Below are positions 6,942 to 15,140 of a stretch of DNA of 21,851 bases, piece after piece. This DNA comes from Candidatus Fermentibacterota bacterium (GTDB lineage: Bacteria; JAFGKV01): positions 1 through 21,851 of the forward strand of contig JAUXFG010000060.1 in the NCBI GenBank assembly GCA_030620115.1. The letters run 5' to 3'. The position numbers and the translations under genes are program-made. The first letter of the stretch is position 1. Every line of letters begins with the position of its first letter. Under the pieces are notes generated by a model that was not told the origin of the DNA, made no database searches, and worked only from the letters and a program-made list of their open reading frames with translations.

Positions 6942-7883
6942 GTGAGAGCACTCATCACAGGCGGAGCCGGATTCATTGGGTCGCATATTCAGGACGCCAT
7001 GCTCCGCAAGGGCTTTGAGACCGCAATTGTGGACGACCTTTCCACCGGACATCGGGAAAACGTACATGCCTCGTCCATATTCCATGAACTCGATATCAGG
7101 GACGAAAGGCTCCAGGAGATATTCGCGGAATTCCGACCCACTGTAGTGTTCCATCTTGCCGCCCAGATGGACGTTCGCCGCTCGGTCCGAGAACCCATGT
7201 ACGATGCTGATGTCAATATTGTCGGTTCGATCAAGCTCTTGGAGCTTTGCCGCCGATACGAGACGAAGCGGGTCATCTACGCTTCCACGGGAGGCGCGAT
7301 CTATGGTGAACCGGAGTATATGCCCGCGGATGAGAATCACCCGATCAGCCCGGTCTGCCAGTATGGCATTTCGAAGCACACCGTGGAGCATTACTTGGAA
7401 CTGTACCATAAGAACTATGATCTTTCTTACTTATCGCTTCGTTTCCCCAATGTCTATGGGCCGAGGCAGGATCCCCACGGCGAGGCCGGCGTGGTTGCCA
7501 TATTCAGCCTCCTCATGTTGGAGGGAAAGCAAGCAACGATCTTTGGGAACGGGGAAAAAACCAGGGATTATGTGTTCGTGAAAGACATAGTCGCCGCATG
7601 TGAGATCGCCCTCGACACCGATAGAGTCGGCGTCTACAACCTCGGCTGGGGCAAAGAAGTCACTGACTATACGATATTCGATACGGTGAGAAGACATGTC
7701 GGCTGCGACATTGACCCGATCTATGCCCCGATTCGGTTGGGCGAGGTCAACAGGATCTGTCTTGACGCAACACGAGCATGCCGGGAGCTCGGATGGGAGC
7801 CAACCGTGAGCCTCGACAACGGGATCGCCGAGGCGGTGGTTTACTACCGCCACCATCACAGCCGATTCAAGGCATCCGCGTGA
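6942..7883 (+). CDS. NAD-dependent epimerase/dehydratase (UDP-glucose 4-epimerase-like)
   Basis: Predicted extended short-chain dehydrogenase acting on a nucleotide sugar, 313 residues. The NAD-binding loop is GGAGFIGSH (about 7-15). The catalytic YxxxK is Y141/K145 in YGISKHTVEHY, with S115/T116 upstream, and DVRRSVREP and RFPNVYGPRQ are typical of GalE-like enzymes. I chose GTG 6942 because GAGGAGG (6929-6935) lies 6 nt upstream; the ATG at 6936 directly abuts that site and would add only two residues. It would supply an epimerised or dehydrated nucleotide sugar for the glycosyltransferases around it. Its TGA overlaps or abuts the GT39 start. The exact substrate cannot be read from the sequence. 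Confidence 0.88.
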   Translation: MRALITGGAGFIGSHIQDAMLRKGFETAIVDDLSTGHRENVHASSIFHELDIRDERLQEIFAEFRPTVVFHLAAQMDVRRSVREPMYDADVNIVGSIKLLELCRRYETKRVIYASTGGAIYGEPEYMPADENHPISPVCQYGISKHTVEHYLELYHKNYDLSYLSLRFPNVYGPRQDPHGEAGVVAIFSLLMLEGKQATIFGNGEKTRDYVFVKDIVAACEIALDTDRVGVYNLGWGKEVTDYTIFDTVRRHVGCDIDPIYAPIRLGEVNRICLDATRACRELGWEPTVSLDNGIAEAVVYYRHHHSRFKASA

Positions 7884-7885
7884 AT

Positions 7886-9217
7886 ATGCCGGGGATTGGG
7901 AAAACGGCTCTGGAAGCCCACCCGGTCCGCGGTGTGTTTCTTATTGCTCTCGTAGTCCGAGTATTGCTGCTGCCGGTGGGTCTGCATCGACCACTCGGTG
8001 AAGCCCTATTCTTTCTGGACGCCGGGAGGAATATCGCCGCGGGCAAGGGATTCTGTTTGTCCGCGTCCCTCCTCCATCCGCCGGATGGCGCCTCTCCCCT
8101 CGTCCGGCAGACACTCGAGCACTGGCGGACCAGGGGAGGGATCTGGGGCGTCGTTCCACCGGAGGAGCCCACCGCATTTCTGCCACCCCTGTACCCGCTT
8201 CTGCTCGCACTCCTGCATCTTCTATTCGGATCGAGCCTTCTGGTTCCGAGGCTTGTGGGGATTGGCATGGGGGCTGCCACGGCAGTCTTGGCCTATCATC
8301 TCTCGAGCCTGATTGCGGGGAAAAAGTCCGGGCTCATCGCAGGCCTCCTTCTGGCTTTCCATCCGGTGGCCGCATTCCATTCGGTGGAGATCTCAACTCA
8401 TCAGCTTGCAGCTCTTACATTGCTTCTGCCATTGTGGTATCTCGCACGGGGAAGGATTGATCTCCGAAGATCCGTGATGAGCGGGGCCCTGATTGGCGTG
8501 GCATTCCTCGCGCGCCCCACGAGCTGGATGCTCCTGCCTCTTGTGGGAGCCTGGATCCTCTTGAAGCAGAGATCCGCTCGACTGGCACTCGGTCTCCTGG
8601 CCGGCGCGCTCTTGGTCTCTGCACCGTGGGTACTCAGAAACACAGTCTCAATGGGCCAGCCCTTGTTCTTCACCACCAATGGCGGCAGGAATCTCTGGGA
8701 ATTCAACAATCAGAAACTGGCGCCGGAATACTCCTGGTCGGAGCCCCGAGCCAGCAGATGGATGTACGACCCCATCCGTGACAAGTACCGAGAGGTCCTC
8801 AAGAAACGAGAGTGTGTGCCCTTTCCCTCGTTTTCGGATGAACCGGAATGGCAACGCGACAAGATACTCACCCATCGTTTTCTGTGTTTCATACAGGCCA
8901 ACCCGGTGGTATACATTCGGCTCGTGGGCGTCAGGATAAACCAGATCTTCGGAATCTGGCCTCTCCATTACGGGCAAGCAATCCGCGCGGCATTCTCAGC
9001 CTATCTTCTGCCCTTTCTCGTCTTCGGCATCACAGGATGCTGGATGGGATTTCAACGCGGCGGCCTGGCCAGGGTAATGGCGCTATTCACATTCGCCTTC
9101 CTTGCCCTCCACGCTTTGACCGCTGCGGGGCTGGTATATCGAGGAATGATCTCTCCGCTGCTGGCGATAAGCGCCTCCATGGCGCTCACCACTCCACGCA
9201 GAACTGCTCGCAACTAA
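7886..9217 (+). CDS. GT39/ArnT-like membrane glycosyltransferase
   Basis: Predicted polytopic GT-C glycosyltransferase of 443 residues, of the PMT/ArnT kind that uses polyprenyl-phosphate sugars at the outer face of the inner membrane. A first hydrophobic segment (about 16-32) is followed by a loop with the sequence FFLDAGRNIAAGKG, where D45 sits at the usual catalytic-acid position. Roughly eight to ten more hydrophobic segments follow, for example LYPLLLALLHLLFG and LALGLLAGALLVSAPWVL. ATG 7886 is 2 nt after the epimerase stop; GTG 7880, overlapping that stop, is an alternative. The two DPM-like enzymes upstream could make its lipid-linked donor. Its TAA shares bases with the stop of the convergent phosphodiesterase gene. 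Confidence 0.83.
   Translation: MPGIGKTALEAHPVRGVFLIALVVRVLLLPVGLHRPLGEALFFLDAGRNIAAGKGFCLSASLLHPPDGASPLVRQTLEHWRTRGGIWGVVPPEEPTAFLPPLYPLLLALLHLLFGSSLLVPRLVGIGMGAATAVLAYHLSSLIAGKKSGLIAGLLLAFHPVAAFHSVEISTHQLAALTLLLPLWYLARGRIDLRRSVMSGALIGVAFLARPTSWMLLPLVGAWILLKQRSARLALGLLAGALLVSAPWVLRNTVSMGQPLFFTTNGGRNLWEFNNQKLAPEYSWSEPRASRWMYDPIRDKYREVLKKRECVPFPSFSDEPEWQRDKILTHRFLCFIQANPVVYIRLVGVRINQIFGIWPLHYGQAIRAAFSAYLLPFLVFGITGCWMGFQRGGLARVMALFTFAFLALHALTAAGLVYRGMISPLLAISASMALTTPRRTARN
9214..9217. other. Shared convergent stop codons
   Basis: CTAA holds the TAA of the plus-strand glycosyltransferase (9215-9217) and the TAG of the minus-strand phosphodiesterase (9216-9214). There is no room for a terminator between the genes, so their transcripts must overlap. 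Confidence 0.9.
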
Positions 9218-10845
9218 AGATAGCCGAGCCCCCGCAGTCGTTCTTCCAATCCTTCACGCTCCTCTTGAGAAAGCTCCCTCGCCACGGATTTGGCATGGGA
9301 TTCCGAATCCGGCTGTGCAGGGGCCGCCTTCAGAATGCGCTCCGTGAGCATGGCATCCAATATCACACCATCCACGTCTGGAGGAATGGACAAATCCAAG
9401 AGCCTGCACATGGTGGGCATCACATCCATGAGCCGCGCACCGGATATCTCGCCTGCCCGGATGTCGGGCCCCCTGGCAAGCAGAATGCCGTCATAGGCGT
9501 GGTTTCCGGTTGCAATGCCCGGGGGGTTGAATGAATCCTGATAATGGCTCTTTGGGAAAAAGTAAAAGTGATAGCGCTCATCGAACTCGGTAATCAGGAG
9601 ATCGGGCGCGTATTCCAAGAACGGCCCCGAATAGACCTCCTCTCGCCGCTGCACTCGGAAGATTACCCGTTGTCCCGTGGCGGGATCGCACGTCTTCTGA
9701 AGCCTCTCGATGAGCTCCGATCGCAGGGACTCATAGTCTGAGGCCGGAACGATACCATATGGTTCACGGCCCTGAAGGTTTAAAAAAACGCCATTGGTGA
9801 TCAGGCAGAAGGCTCGCGTGCGCGACCAATCGGTAATCGATCCCGCGCCCTGCAATCGATTCCCCGATTCGAGGCTGTCCACAAAACCACGCTTGAGGCC
9901 GAACGGCCTGGCAATCTTCGCCAGATGATGCCTCTTGAGACCGAGCCTGTGCAACGGTCTACCCACGATATCAAAGAATCCCCTTCCACCTCTGGCCACG
10001 AAGTAACCCATCTCGGCCAGCAGATTGTTCATGTCGACCCTGGAGTGAAGGGCGTTGAAGCCGTGATCGCTCACCACAAGGAGATTCGTGTCGTCCCCTG
10101 CCAGGGAAGCCAGACACGCCACGCTATGATCTATCTTCTCGTATAGACTCAGTACACGCTGGTGAAGCTGCTCCCCTTCATCCGGGATCGCGCCGTCCAC
10201 GCCGATCCATTTCCACAGGCTGTGCTGGATACGATCAGGAGCAACAAGAACCACCACGCCAAAATCCCATGGCTCACGCTGGAGCACCCACTGGAAGACC
10301 TCGTCTTGCTGATCCATCATGGCTTCGAGGTCGGAGAGCATTCGATCACGTTCAGCCGGCTGATACTCGGCCCATGACAAATCCAGCCTGTATGGCCCGA
10401 AGCGCTCTTCGATTTCCGCAGCCAGCGAGGCAGGAAAAGTGAAACGGGTGGTCTTCGAAGGCGTGAGCGCACCACAGACCACCGTGCCCTTGAGCTCAGG
10501 CGGAGGGTAGGAAATGGGCATGTTCAGGAGCGCTGTTCGTACTCCCTTGGCATTGGCAAGATCCCAGATGGTGGTTCCGGAGAGGGTATGATAGCCCACC
10601 GGTTCGAGCCCTTTGAAATCCATCGTTCTCCGTTCGAGATCATAATTCGAGTGCTTCCCCGGATTGGTGCCGGTCATGAAACTGCTCCACCCAGGACCTG
10701 TATAAGGGGGATCAGATGATCTCAGAATGCCATGGGCGCCTTCTGCCATGAGCGTACCAAGAAACGGGAGACGGCCATCCCGAGCGAGGAGTTCGAGTAC
10801 AGAGAACGTTGCTCCATCAAGCCCAATGACCATAAGACGGGGCAT
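9214..10845 (-). CDS. Alkaline-phosphatase-superfamily phosphodiesterase
   Basis: Predicted soluble 543-residue enzyme of the type I phosphodiesterase/nucleotide pyrophosphatase branch of the alkaline phosphatase superfamily. The first metal aspartate is in VIGLDGATF (D10) and the likely nucleophile is T49 in PPYTGPGWSSF. Further metal ligands are seen in APDRIQH, VVSDHGF and GNHAYDG. The C-terminus EERLRGLGYL is a tail I remember from this subfamily. No signal peptide or membrane helix is obvious, so a cytoplasmic location is likely. ATG 10845 has AGGTGA 6 nt upstream. It is the last gene of a lipoprotein, flippase, phosphodiesterase series and may cleave or transfer a phosphate-linked group of the glycan (inference). 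Confidence 0.85.
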   Translation of the reverse strand: MPRLMVIGLDGATFSVLELLARDGRLPFLGTLMAEGAHGILRSSDPPYTGPGWSSFMTGTNPGKHSNYDLERRTMDFKGLEPVGYHTLSGTTIWDLANAKGVRTALLNMPISYPPPELKGTVVCGALTPSKTTRFTFPASLAAEIEERFGPYRLDLSWAEYQPAERDRMLSDLEAMMDQQDEVFQWVLQREPWDFGVVVLVAPDRIQHSLWKWIGVDGAIPDEGEQLHQRVLSLYEKIDHSVACLASLAGDDTNLLVVSDHGFNALHSRVDMNNLLAEMGYFVARGGRGFFDIVGRPLHRLGLKRHHLAKIARPFGLKRGFVDSLESGNRLQGAGSITDWSRTRAFCLITNGVFLNLQGREPYGIVPASDYESLRSELIERLQKTCDPATGQRVIFRVQRREEVYSGPFLEYAPDLLITEFDERYHFYFFPKSHYQDSFNPPGIATGNHAYDGILLARGPDIRAGEISGARLMDVMPTMCRLLDLSIPPDVDGVILDAMLTERILKAAPAQPDSESHAKSVARELSQEEREGLEERLRGLGYL

Positions 10846-10865
10846 GTTATGTCACCTTTCGTATG

Positions 10866-10993
10866 GGGTTCAGGGTTCAGGGTTCAGGGTTCAAGGTTCA
10901 GAGTTCAGAGTTCAGGGTTCAACGGTCCCGATCCCTCGTTGAACCTCCAAACCCTTGAACCTTCGAACCTTTGAACCCTGAACCTTTGAACCC
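10866..10993. repeat. Inverted GGGTTCA heptamer arrays (family B)
   Basis: The left arm, 10866-10921, is eight consecutive heptamers: four GGGTTCA, AGGTTCA, two GAGTTCA, and GGGTTCA. The right arm, about 10938-10993, is made of GAACCTT/GAACCCT-type units of 7-8 nt in the opposite sense. The arms meet at a perfect core, GGTTCAACG and CGTTGAACC, around a 12-nt loop, so a hairpin over 100 nt long could form. The array fills the gap between the flippase and phosphodiesterase genes and runs into the 3' end of the flippase reading frame. Confidence 0.9.
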
Positions 10994-12628
10994 GAGACCA
11001 GTTATCACCTTTCTACGGGCCAAGACAGCGGCCTCCTTATCGGCCGGCTCAAGACCAACTGTTGCGATCAGCGCGGCATAGATTAAAAGAAACCCCGACA
11101 ACAGCGCAACCGTACCGATGAATCCATCAATCACAGGTCTCACCAGGAAGATCAGGCCTCCGCCCAAGACAGCAGCACATAGCCCAACCACATACCCTCT
11201 GCTGAAAAGACCGAATCCCAAGATCAGCCGAACCTGCACGACTCGCATGATATTGACCGCTGACAATGATAATGCAGCGGCAGCGGCAGCACCCACTGCA
11301 CCCCATCGCTGGATCCAGAAATAGTTCAGTACGATGTTGGCGATACCCAATATGATCGAATTCAACAAGTTCAGTCGTTGGCGCCCAGTCATATTCAGCA
11401 TGAAGCCCACCGAACCCGTGGCCGCGGCAACCATCTTTCCGGCCGCCACAAGCACGAGGGCCAGGTAGCCGGCCTGGAAGCCTGGGCCGAACAACGAGAG
11501 TATGTCTCGCCCCGCAACTACGACCACCACAAGAATCGGCAGGCTGACAAAGAGGACCCATCTCGCAGTGAGCTTGAACATCTCCTGCAGGTTGACATGG
11601 TCCCGGCGTCCGTGCAGCGAGGCGATCATGGGCGAGAACATCTGATTCACCGCGTGCAGCGGAATCCACACCAGAGAGCCAATCCTCAGGGCGACTCCAT
11701 AGATTCCCACTTCCTCTCTGGTGCTGAGAATGCCTAACATGATGATGCCTGACCAGAGCACCAGAAAATTGCTGGCCTCGGCCAATGTAACGGGGAGCGA
11801 GTAGGAGAGAAGTTCCTTCGTGCGGAATGCTCCTCTCCCAGTCCCGAGGGTACGCCGCAGCGCTCGTAAGCCAAGCATTCCTGCCACCGCCGCCATAGCG
11901 ACGATCCCCGCATAATGGGCTGCAATGGCGCCGCGCAGCCCCCAAGCCCAGCACAAAGCTGCACCAAGCACCAGTGTTTGTCCTAGTGGGAAAGCCACCT
12001 TCTGCGCAAGAACTCGGATTTTCAGCAGGTTGATGGCCTGGACCCCTGAAAGCACTACAAAGCAGGGCGCCAGGATGATTATCGACGGCGCGATGAGTCT
12101 CATGAGCAGGAGGCTTTCGGGCTTGTGGAACACCTGGTTCGCCAGGACAGGCGCCAAAACGAGTATGCCGGCTACGGCCAACAGAGATGCACCCAATGTC
12201 CCAATGATCGCTCTACGCAAGACACTTCTTGCAGCGGCATGCTCAGCTCTGCCGTGATGGAGTGATATGAATCTAAGAACGCCTTCATCCAGCCCCAGAC
12301 GTGCGACAATATGGCCGAAATCGAATGCCACGGTCCGGGCCAACAGCCATACGCCGAGGCCCGCGGGGCCCAGCAGTCGGGCCAATAGGAAGCTCGCCAG
12401 GGTTCGCAGGCCAAGATCCGCCAGTTCCCCCCCGGCCCCTGCTCCTGTGTTGAAGACTGCGGTCTTCAGCCGATCATTCCGACCGGCATCGCCCCCCATC
12501 ACGGGGATGGTGGGTCTATCCAAGCCGGTCTTGGCCTTCAGCTCAGGATTCGGTGTACTTGTGATCTGCTCTGAATCCTGGATGCCGATCTCTCCGGATG
12601 AGAGCCGATCACTGATAGCCCATGTCAA
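10919..12628 (-). CDS. Wzx/MATE-like polysaccharide flippase
   Basis: Predicted polytopic inner-membrane protein of 569 residues from the MATE/polysaccharide-transport superfamily, which flips lipid-linked oligosaccharides. About 12-14 hydrophobic segments are visible; the first region, LASFLLARLLGPAGLGVWLLA, is typical of Wzx-like proteins. TTG 12628 has GGGGAG 5 nt upstream, giving about 60 polar residues before the first helix. ATG 12499 would be closer to the usual family start but lacks a ribosome binding site. The last 20 or so residues (GFKGSGFKGSKVQGFGG and on) are encoded by the inverted heptamer array, and the TGA is inside the final heptamer. It follows the lipoprotein gene by 29 nt. 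Confidence 0.85.
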   Translation of the reverse strand: MTWAISDRLSSGEIGIQDSEQITSTPNPELKAKTGLDRPTIPVMGGDAGRNDRLKTAVFNTGAGAGGELADLGLRTLASFLLARLLGPAGLGVWLLARTVAFDFGHIVARLGLDEGVLRFISLHHGRAEHAAARSVLRRAIIGTLGASLLAVAGILVLAPVLANQVFHKPESLLLMRLIAPSIIILAPCFVVLSGVQAINLLKIRVLAQKVAFPLGQTLVLGAALCWAWGLRGAIAAHYAGIVAMAAVAGMLGLRALRRTLGTGRGAFRTKELLSYSLPVTLAEASNFLVLWSGIIMLGILSTREEVGIYGVALRIGSLVWIPLHAVNQMFSPMIASLHGRRDHVNLQEMFKLTARWVLFVSLPILVVVVVAGRDILSLFGPGFQAGYLALVLVAAGKMVAAATGSVGFMLNMTGRQRLNLLNSIILGIANIVLNYFWIQRWGAVGAAAAAALSLSAVNIMRVVQVRLILGFGLFSRGYVVGLCAAVLGGGLIFLVRPVIDGFIGTVALLSGFLLIYAALIATVGLEPADKEAAVLARRKVITGLGFKGSGFKGSKVQGFGGSTRDRDR

Positions 12629-12657
12629 ATAGACTCCCCATGAGGTGGATAATCAGG

Positions 12658-13917
12658 CTACAATCTCCCCAGGGTAAGCCCCCACGTAATAACATCACCC
12701 ACCAAGGGCAGAATCGTCTCGCGGGTGAACGTGTCCCCATCTACATAGATGTATCTCCTCAATTCCTTCTGGTCATCAGCCGCCACGTAGAGCTCCTGAA
12801 TCCCATCATTGTTCATATCCCCGGCTGCGCAGGCGTGCTCGTACCCTGAAGAATCCTTGTCGATCTGTGTTCTCGACCATGCTCCGCCTGGATTGGGCTT
12901 CAACCACCAAAGCCCGGATCGAAACCCTGCAGCCACCAGCTCTCTCTTGCCATCGTTATCCAGATCCGTGGGAAGAAGAAACCGGCATTGCCGATCAGGA
13001 ATCGTGGTGATTTTCTTTGAACCCCAAGCACTTCCGTCCCACGTGTACTCTGCAATGGTGACTGGAGCCTTCGTGGAGGTCTCCCCACCGGTCCGTTCCA
13101 CCACGGCCTCCTTGACCACATAGAGCTCATCTTTGCCATCACCGTCGATATCGGTGACCAGTATCTCCTTTGCATGGGTATCGGCGAAACTGTCGACCAC
13201 CGCTCGTTGGTACCCGCTCCCATTCCACATGAACTGTATCACCATACCGGGCTGCGATTTGCCGCTAGCTCTGTTCGGCTGGCTTGGGGTCACATAAAAC
13301 TCGAGTTTGCCATCCCCATCGAGATCACCGATCTCGACTTCGTGCACGAATGTCTTGGGGCTGCTATCCACGCGGGTCACTTCCCATGCGCCATCCACCT
13401 CGTCCAATACCGCCACAACTCCCTGGTCATGAGTCGCAATCACAAGCTCCTTATTGCCGTCGCCGTCAACATCCCCCACTTCGATATCTCGGCAGCGATT
13501 GTGGGTCCCACCGAATACGGGTTCCCATAAACGTGTGGGGATGAGCGGTAGTCTCTCCCCCGTCCAGAAGGTCAAGGCCGCATTGTTCCCACCAATGGTC
13601 AGCACACCGCTCTTTTCGTGCATCTCCATGATCTTGGCCTTATGGAACACGTTGCTCATCGAATCCTCGAGCACCTCCCTGGTCCACTTCCCGCCTTTGG
13701 CACGGATAAACTCCAACCGGGCAGGGCCAGGCACGGGCCCTTTTCCGGGCTCACTCAAGAACTGCGCTTGAGACAGCAGAATCACACCATTGGCGCCGAT
13801 ATCTGCTGGAGCCCTTCGCACGCCCGTGGCTGAGACAGGAGCTTCCTCTTTGGCGCAGCCCCAGACGCCCAGCATCAGAACCACAGCAGTCAGTGTGAAT
13901 AGATACCTTGATCTCAT
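12658..13917 (-). CDS. FG-GAP/VCBS repeat lipoprotein
   Basis: Predicted exported lipoprotein of 419 residues. A short signal peptide ends in LGVWGC, with lipidation at C21. The rest looks like a beta-propeller with five calcium-binding DxDxDG-type loops: DVDGDGNKE, DLDGDGKLE, DIDGDGKDE, DLDNDGKRE and DMNNDGIQE, starting at about 149, 198, 256, 318 and 367. I chose ATG 13917 rather than ATG 13932 because AAGGAGGAG lies inside the longer version, directly upstream of 13917. FG-GAP propellers usually bind partners or glycans; no enzymatic motif is visible. It begins an apparent minus-strand operon with the flippase and phosphodiesterase, so a role in handling the exported product is possible. 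Confidence 0.85.
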   Translation of the reverse strand: MRSRYLFTLTAVVLMLGVWGCAKEEAPVSATGVRRAPADIGANGVILLSQAQFLSEPGKGPVPGPARLEFIRAKGGKWTREVLEDSMSNVFHKAKIMEMHEKSGVLTIGGNNAALTFWTGERLPLIPTRLWEPVFGGTHNRCRDIEVGDVDGDGNKELVIATHDQGVVAVLDEVDGAWEVTRVDSSPKTFVHEVEIGDLDGDGKLEFYVTPSQPNRASGKSQPGMVIQFMWNGSGYQRAVVDSFADTHAKEILVTDIDGDGKDELYVVKEAVVERTGGETSTKAPVTIAEYTWDGSAWGSKKITTIPDRQCRFLLPTDLDNDGKRELVAAGFRSGLWWLKPNPGGAWSRTQIDKDSSGYEHACAAGDMNNDGIQELYVAADDQKELRRYIYVDGDTFTRETILPLVGDVITWGLTLGRL

Positions 13918-13976
13918 ATTCTCCTCCTTCATTTCCTGCTGATGGTTCGCCTTCGACGAGCCATCGGCTATTCGAC

Positions 13977-14011
13977 GTTGGACGTTGGACGTTCGATGTT
14001 GTATGTTGGAT
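13977..14011 (+). repeat. Five-unit family A heptamer array
   Basis: The units are GTTGGAC, GTTGGAC, GTTCGAT, GTTGTAT, GTTGGAT, exactly 7 nt each. Unlike at 181-299, only one arm is obvious here. The GTTGGAC and GTTCGAT units are identical to those at 265-278. Confidence 0.85.
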
Positions 14012-14024
14012 CCCCAAATTTCTC

Positions 14025-14051
14025 AATTCGCAATCCAACAATCCAAAATTC
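14025..14051. repeat. Short AATCCAA heptamer-type array
   Basis: CAATCCAACAATCCAAAATT contains two AATCCAA units next to CAATTCG, in a stretch of about 7-nt periodicity. It is short and degenerate, and directly follows the family A array. It may be the eroded arm of a further heptamer family. Confidence 0.5.
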
Positions 14052-14064
14052 CCCCCCTCCCCCC

Positions 14065-14165
14065 AGATTCTTCGGTCGCTCCGCTCTCTCAGAATGACAC
14101 ACAATGCCTTATCCTTCTATATGCAACCCCTGTCATTCTGAGCGATTGCAAGGAGCGAAGAATCT
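14065..14165. repeat. Inverted pair of CATTCTGAG repeats
   Basis: Two 35-nt copies face each other: 14065-14099, in reverse orientation, and 14131-14165, separated by 31 nt. Both share TGTCATTCTGAG at one end and CGAAGAATCT at the other; the middle differs. From memory, this CATTCTGAGCG...GAAGAATCT motif is a dispersed repeat in many bacterial lineages. The pair could fold into a long hairpin upstream of the cupin gene. Confidence 0.8.
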
Positions 14166-14346
14166 CTCCTACATCTTTCCTCCATCATCTGAACGCTTAG
14201 CGATGCACGCTCTCTTCTTCCCAGCCCCCAAATCCCATTCAACCCTGTCCTTGGCACCAATGAGGGAGCAAAGCGGCTGGACCGGCGCTATATTGTATTG
14301 CGTTTTTTTTAAGTCAACTCGTAACTCTTCAGGAGGAGGTCTCCTC

Positions 14347-14940
14347 GTGAGCTGGGATGAAAGGGTGGAGGGACTTGCCGGCAATGGTGCGAGTATCTAT
14401 CGCCAGGAATACGGCGGTTCCCCTGCCATCGAGGGGTCCGTGGTCCATACCCTCACGCGCACCTTCCCTGACCCCGACCACGGCGGCAGTTTCAGGGAAC
14501 TCGCACGTCTTGAGGATTCGATCCATACCGAGCTGGCCGAGGCCGGCTTCCAACTGAGCGTCAGGCAAATAAATGTGTCCGTGGTCCAGCCGGGAGTTGC
14601 AGTAGGGCTCCACGTGCACCCTGATCAGCGAGAAACATGGTTCGTGGTGCCGGGATTCGGCAGGCTCACCGCCTACCTGGTGGACTTGCGCCACGGATCG
14701 TCCACCAAGGGAATGCTCAACAAGATCCCTCTGGGATACCGGGATACGCTTGTGGGCATCCCTGAGGGCATACTTCATGGCTACTGGAATCCCTCGCACC
14801 TTCCCGCGGTTCTTGTCTATCTCACGAGCCACGTCTTCACCCCAGAGATCGACTCGCCTCACTACCAAGAGGGGCGGCTTCGTCTCTCGGATCTCCCTAC
14901 GGAAATCGCCTCGAGGTTGCCCCCGCATATGGAGCCCTAA
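14347..14940 (+). CDS. RmlC-like cupin (dTDP-sugar 3,5-epimerase-related)
   Basis: Predicted 197-residue cupin related to dTDP-4-dehydrorhamnose 3,5-epimerase. The segment GLHVHPDQRETWFVV (H89, H91) matches the first cupin motif, VDLRHGSSTKG matches the DLR..S.T region of RmlC, and IPEGILHGYWNP (H144) matches IPxGxxHG. Y158 in LVYLTS sits at the place of the catalytic tyrosine. Start is GTG 14347 with AGGAGGAGG (14331-14339) immediately upstream; longer in-frame starts read into repeats. It could epimerise a keto sugar or bind one without catalysis. No rmlA, rmlB or rmlD is in the window. It is followed after 200 nt by the LsrF-like aldolase gene. Confidence 0.78.
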   Translation: MSWDERVEGLAGNGASIYRQEYGGSPAIEGSVVHTLTRTFPDPDHGGSFRELARLEDSIHTELAEAGFQLSVRQINVSVVQPGVAVGLHVHPDQRETWFVVPGFGRLTAYLVDLRHGSSTKGMLNKIPLGYRDTLVGIPEGILHGYWNPSHLPAVLVYLTSHVFTPEIDSPHYQEGRLRLSDLPTEIASRLPPHMEP

Positions 14941-14994
14941 GGATTCGCAGTGTTGACGTACAAATTTGCCGTAGAGTCGATCTCCCCCATGTAG

Positions 14995-15014
14995 GGGCAC
15001 GGCATGCCGTGCCC
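14995..15014. repeat. Perfect 20-bp palindrome
   Basis: GGGCACGGCATGCCGTGCCC is its own reverse complement. It is flanked by GTAG on the left and by AC on the right. I recall GTAGGGGC...GCCC palindromes as dispersed repeats in candidate-phylum genomes. It lies about 130 nt upstream of the aldolase start and could also be an operator, but its resemblance to dispersed repeats makes that less likely. Confidence 0.8.
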
Positions 15015-15140
15015 ACCCGAGGCGTAGTCCGGCATACTGCGCGGGATAAAGAATATGGGATGTCAGGATGTGAAGCTATTTCTACGCGAGCCCTAAACCG
15101 ACAGCGGATGGCGGAAAACTCTTGCAACAAAGGAGTACTG

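Larger units (their letters stand above)
13918..14346. other. Divergent intergenic region filled with repeats
   Basis: About 430 nt between divergent genes. It contains the lipoprotein ribosome binding site (13923-13931), a hairpin GATGGTTCG/CGAGCCATC (13941-13965, one G-T pair), five family A heptamers (13977-14011), an AATCCAA-type array (about 14025-14051), and an inverted pair of CATTCTGAG repeats (14065-14165). The stretch 14166-14330 looks unstructured, with a T8 run near 14303-14310. Promoters for both directions should be here, but none can be called with confidence. Confidence 0.65.

Noticed and set aside
10866-10993. CRISPR array or telomere-like repeat
   Set aside because: Units are 7 nt with no spacers, and orientation flips in the middle. 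No cas genes are near, and it lies inside a gene cluster rather than at a replicon end.
14953-14982. Sigma-70 promoter upstream of the aldolase (TTGACG)
   Set aside because: The -35-like hexamer is present, but the sequence 17 nt downstream (GTCGAT) is a poor -10 element.
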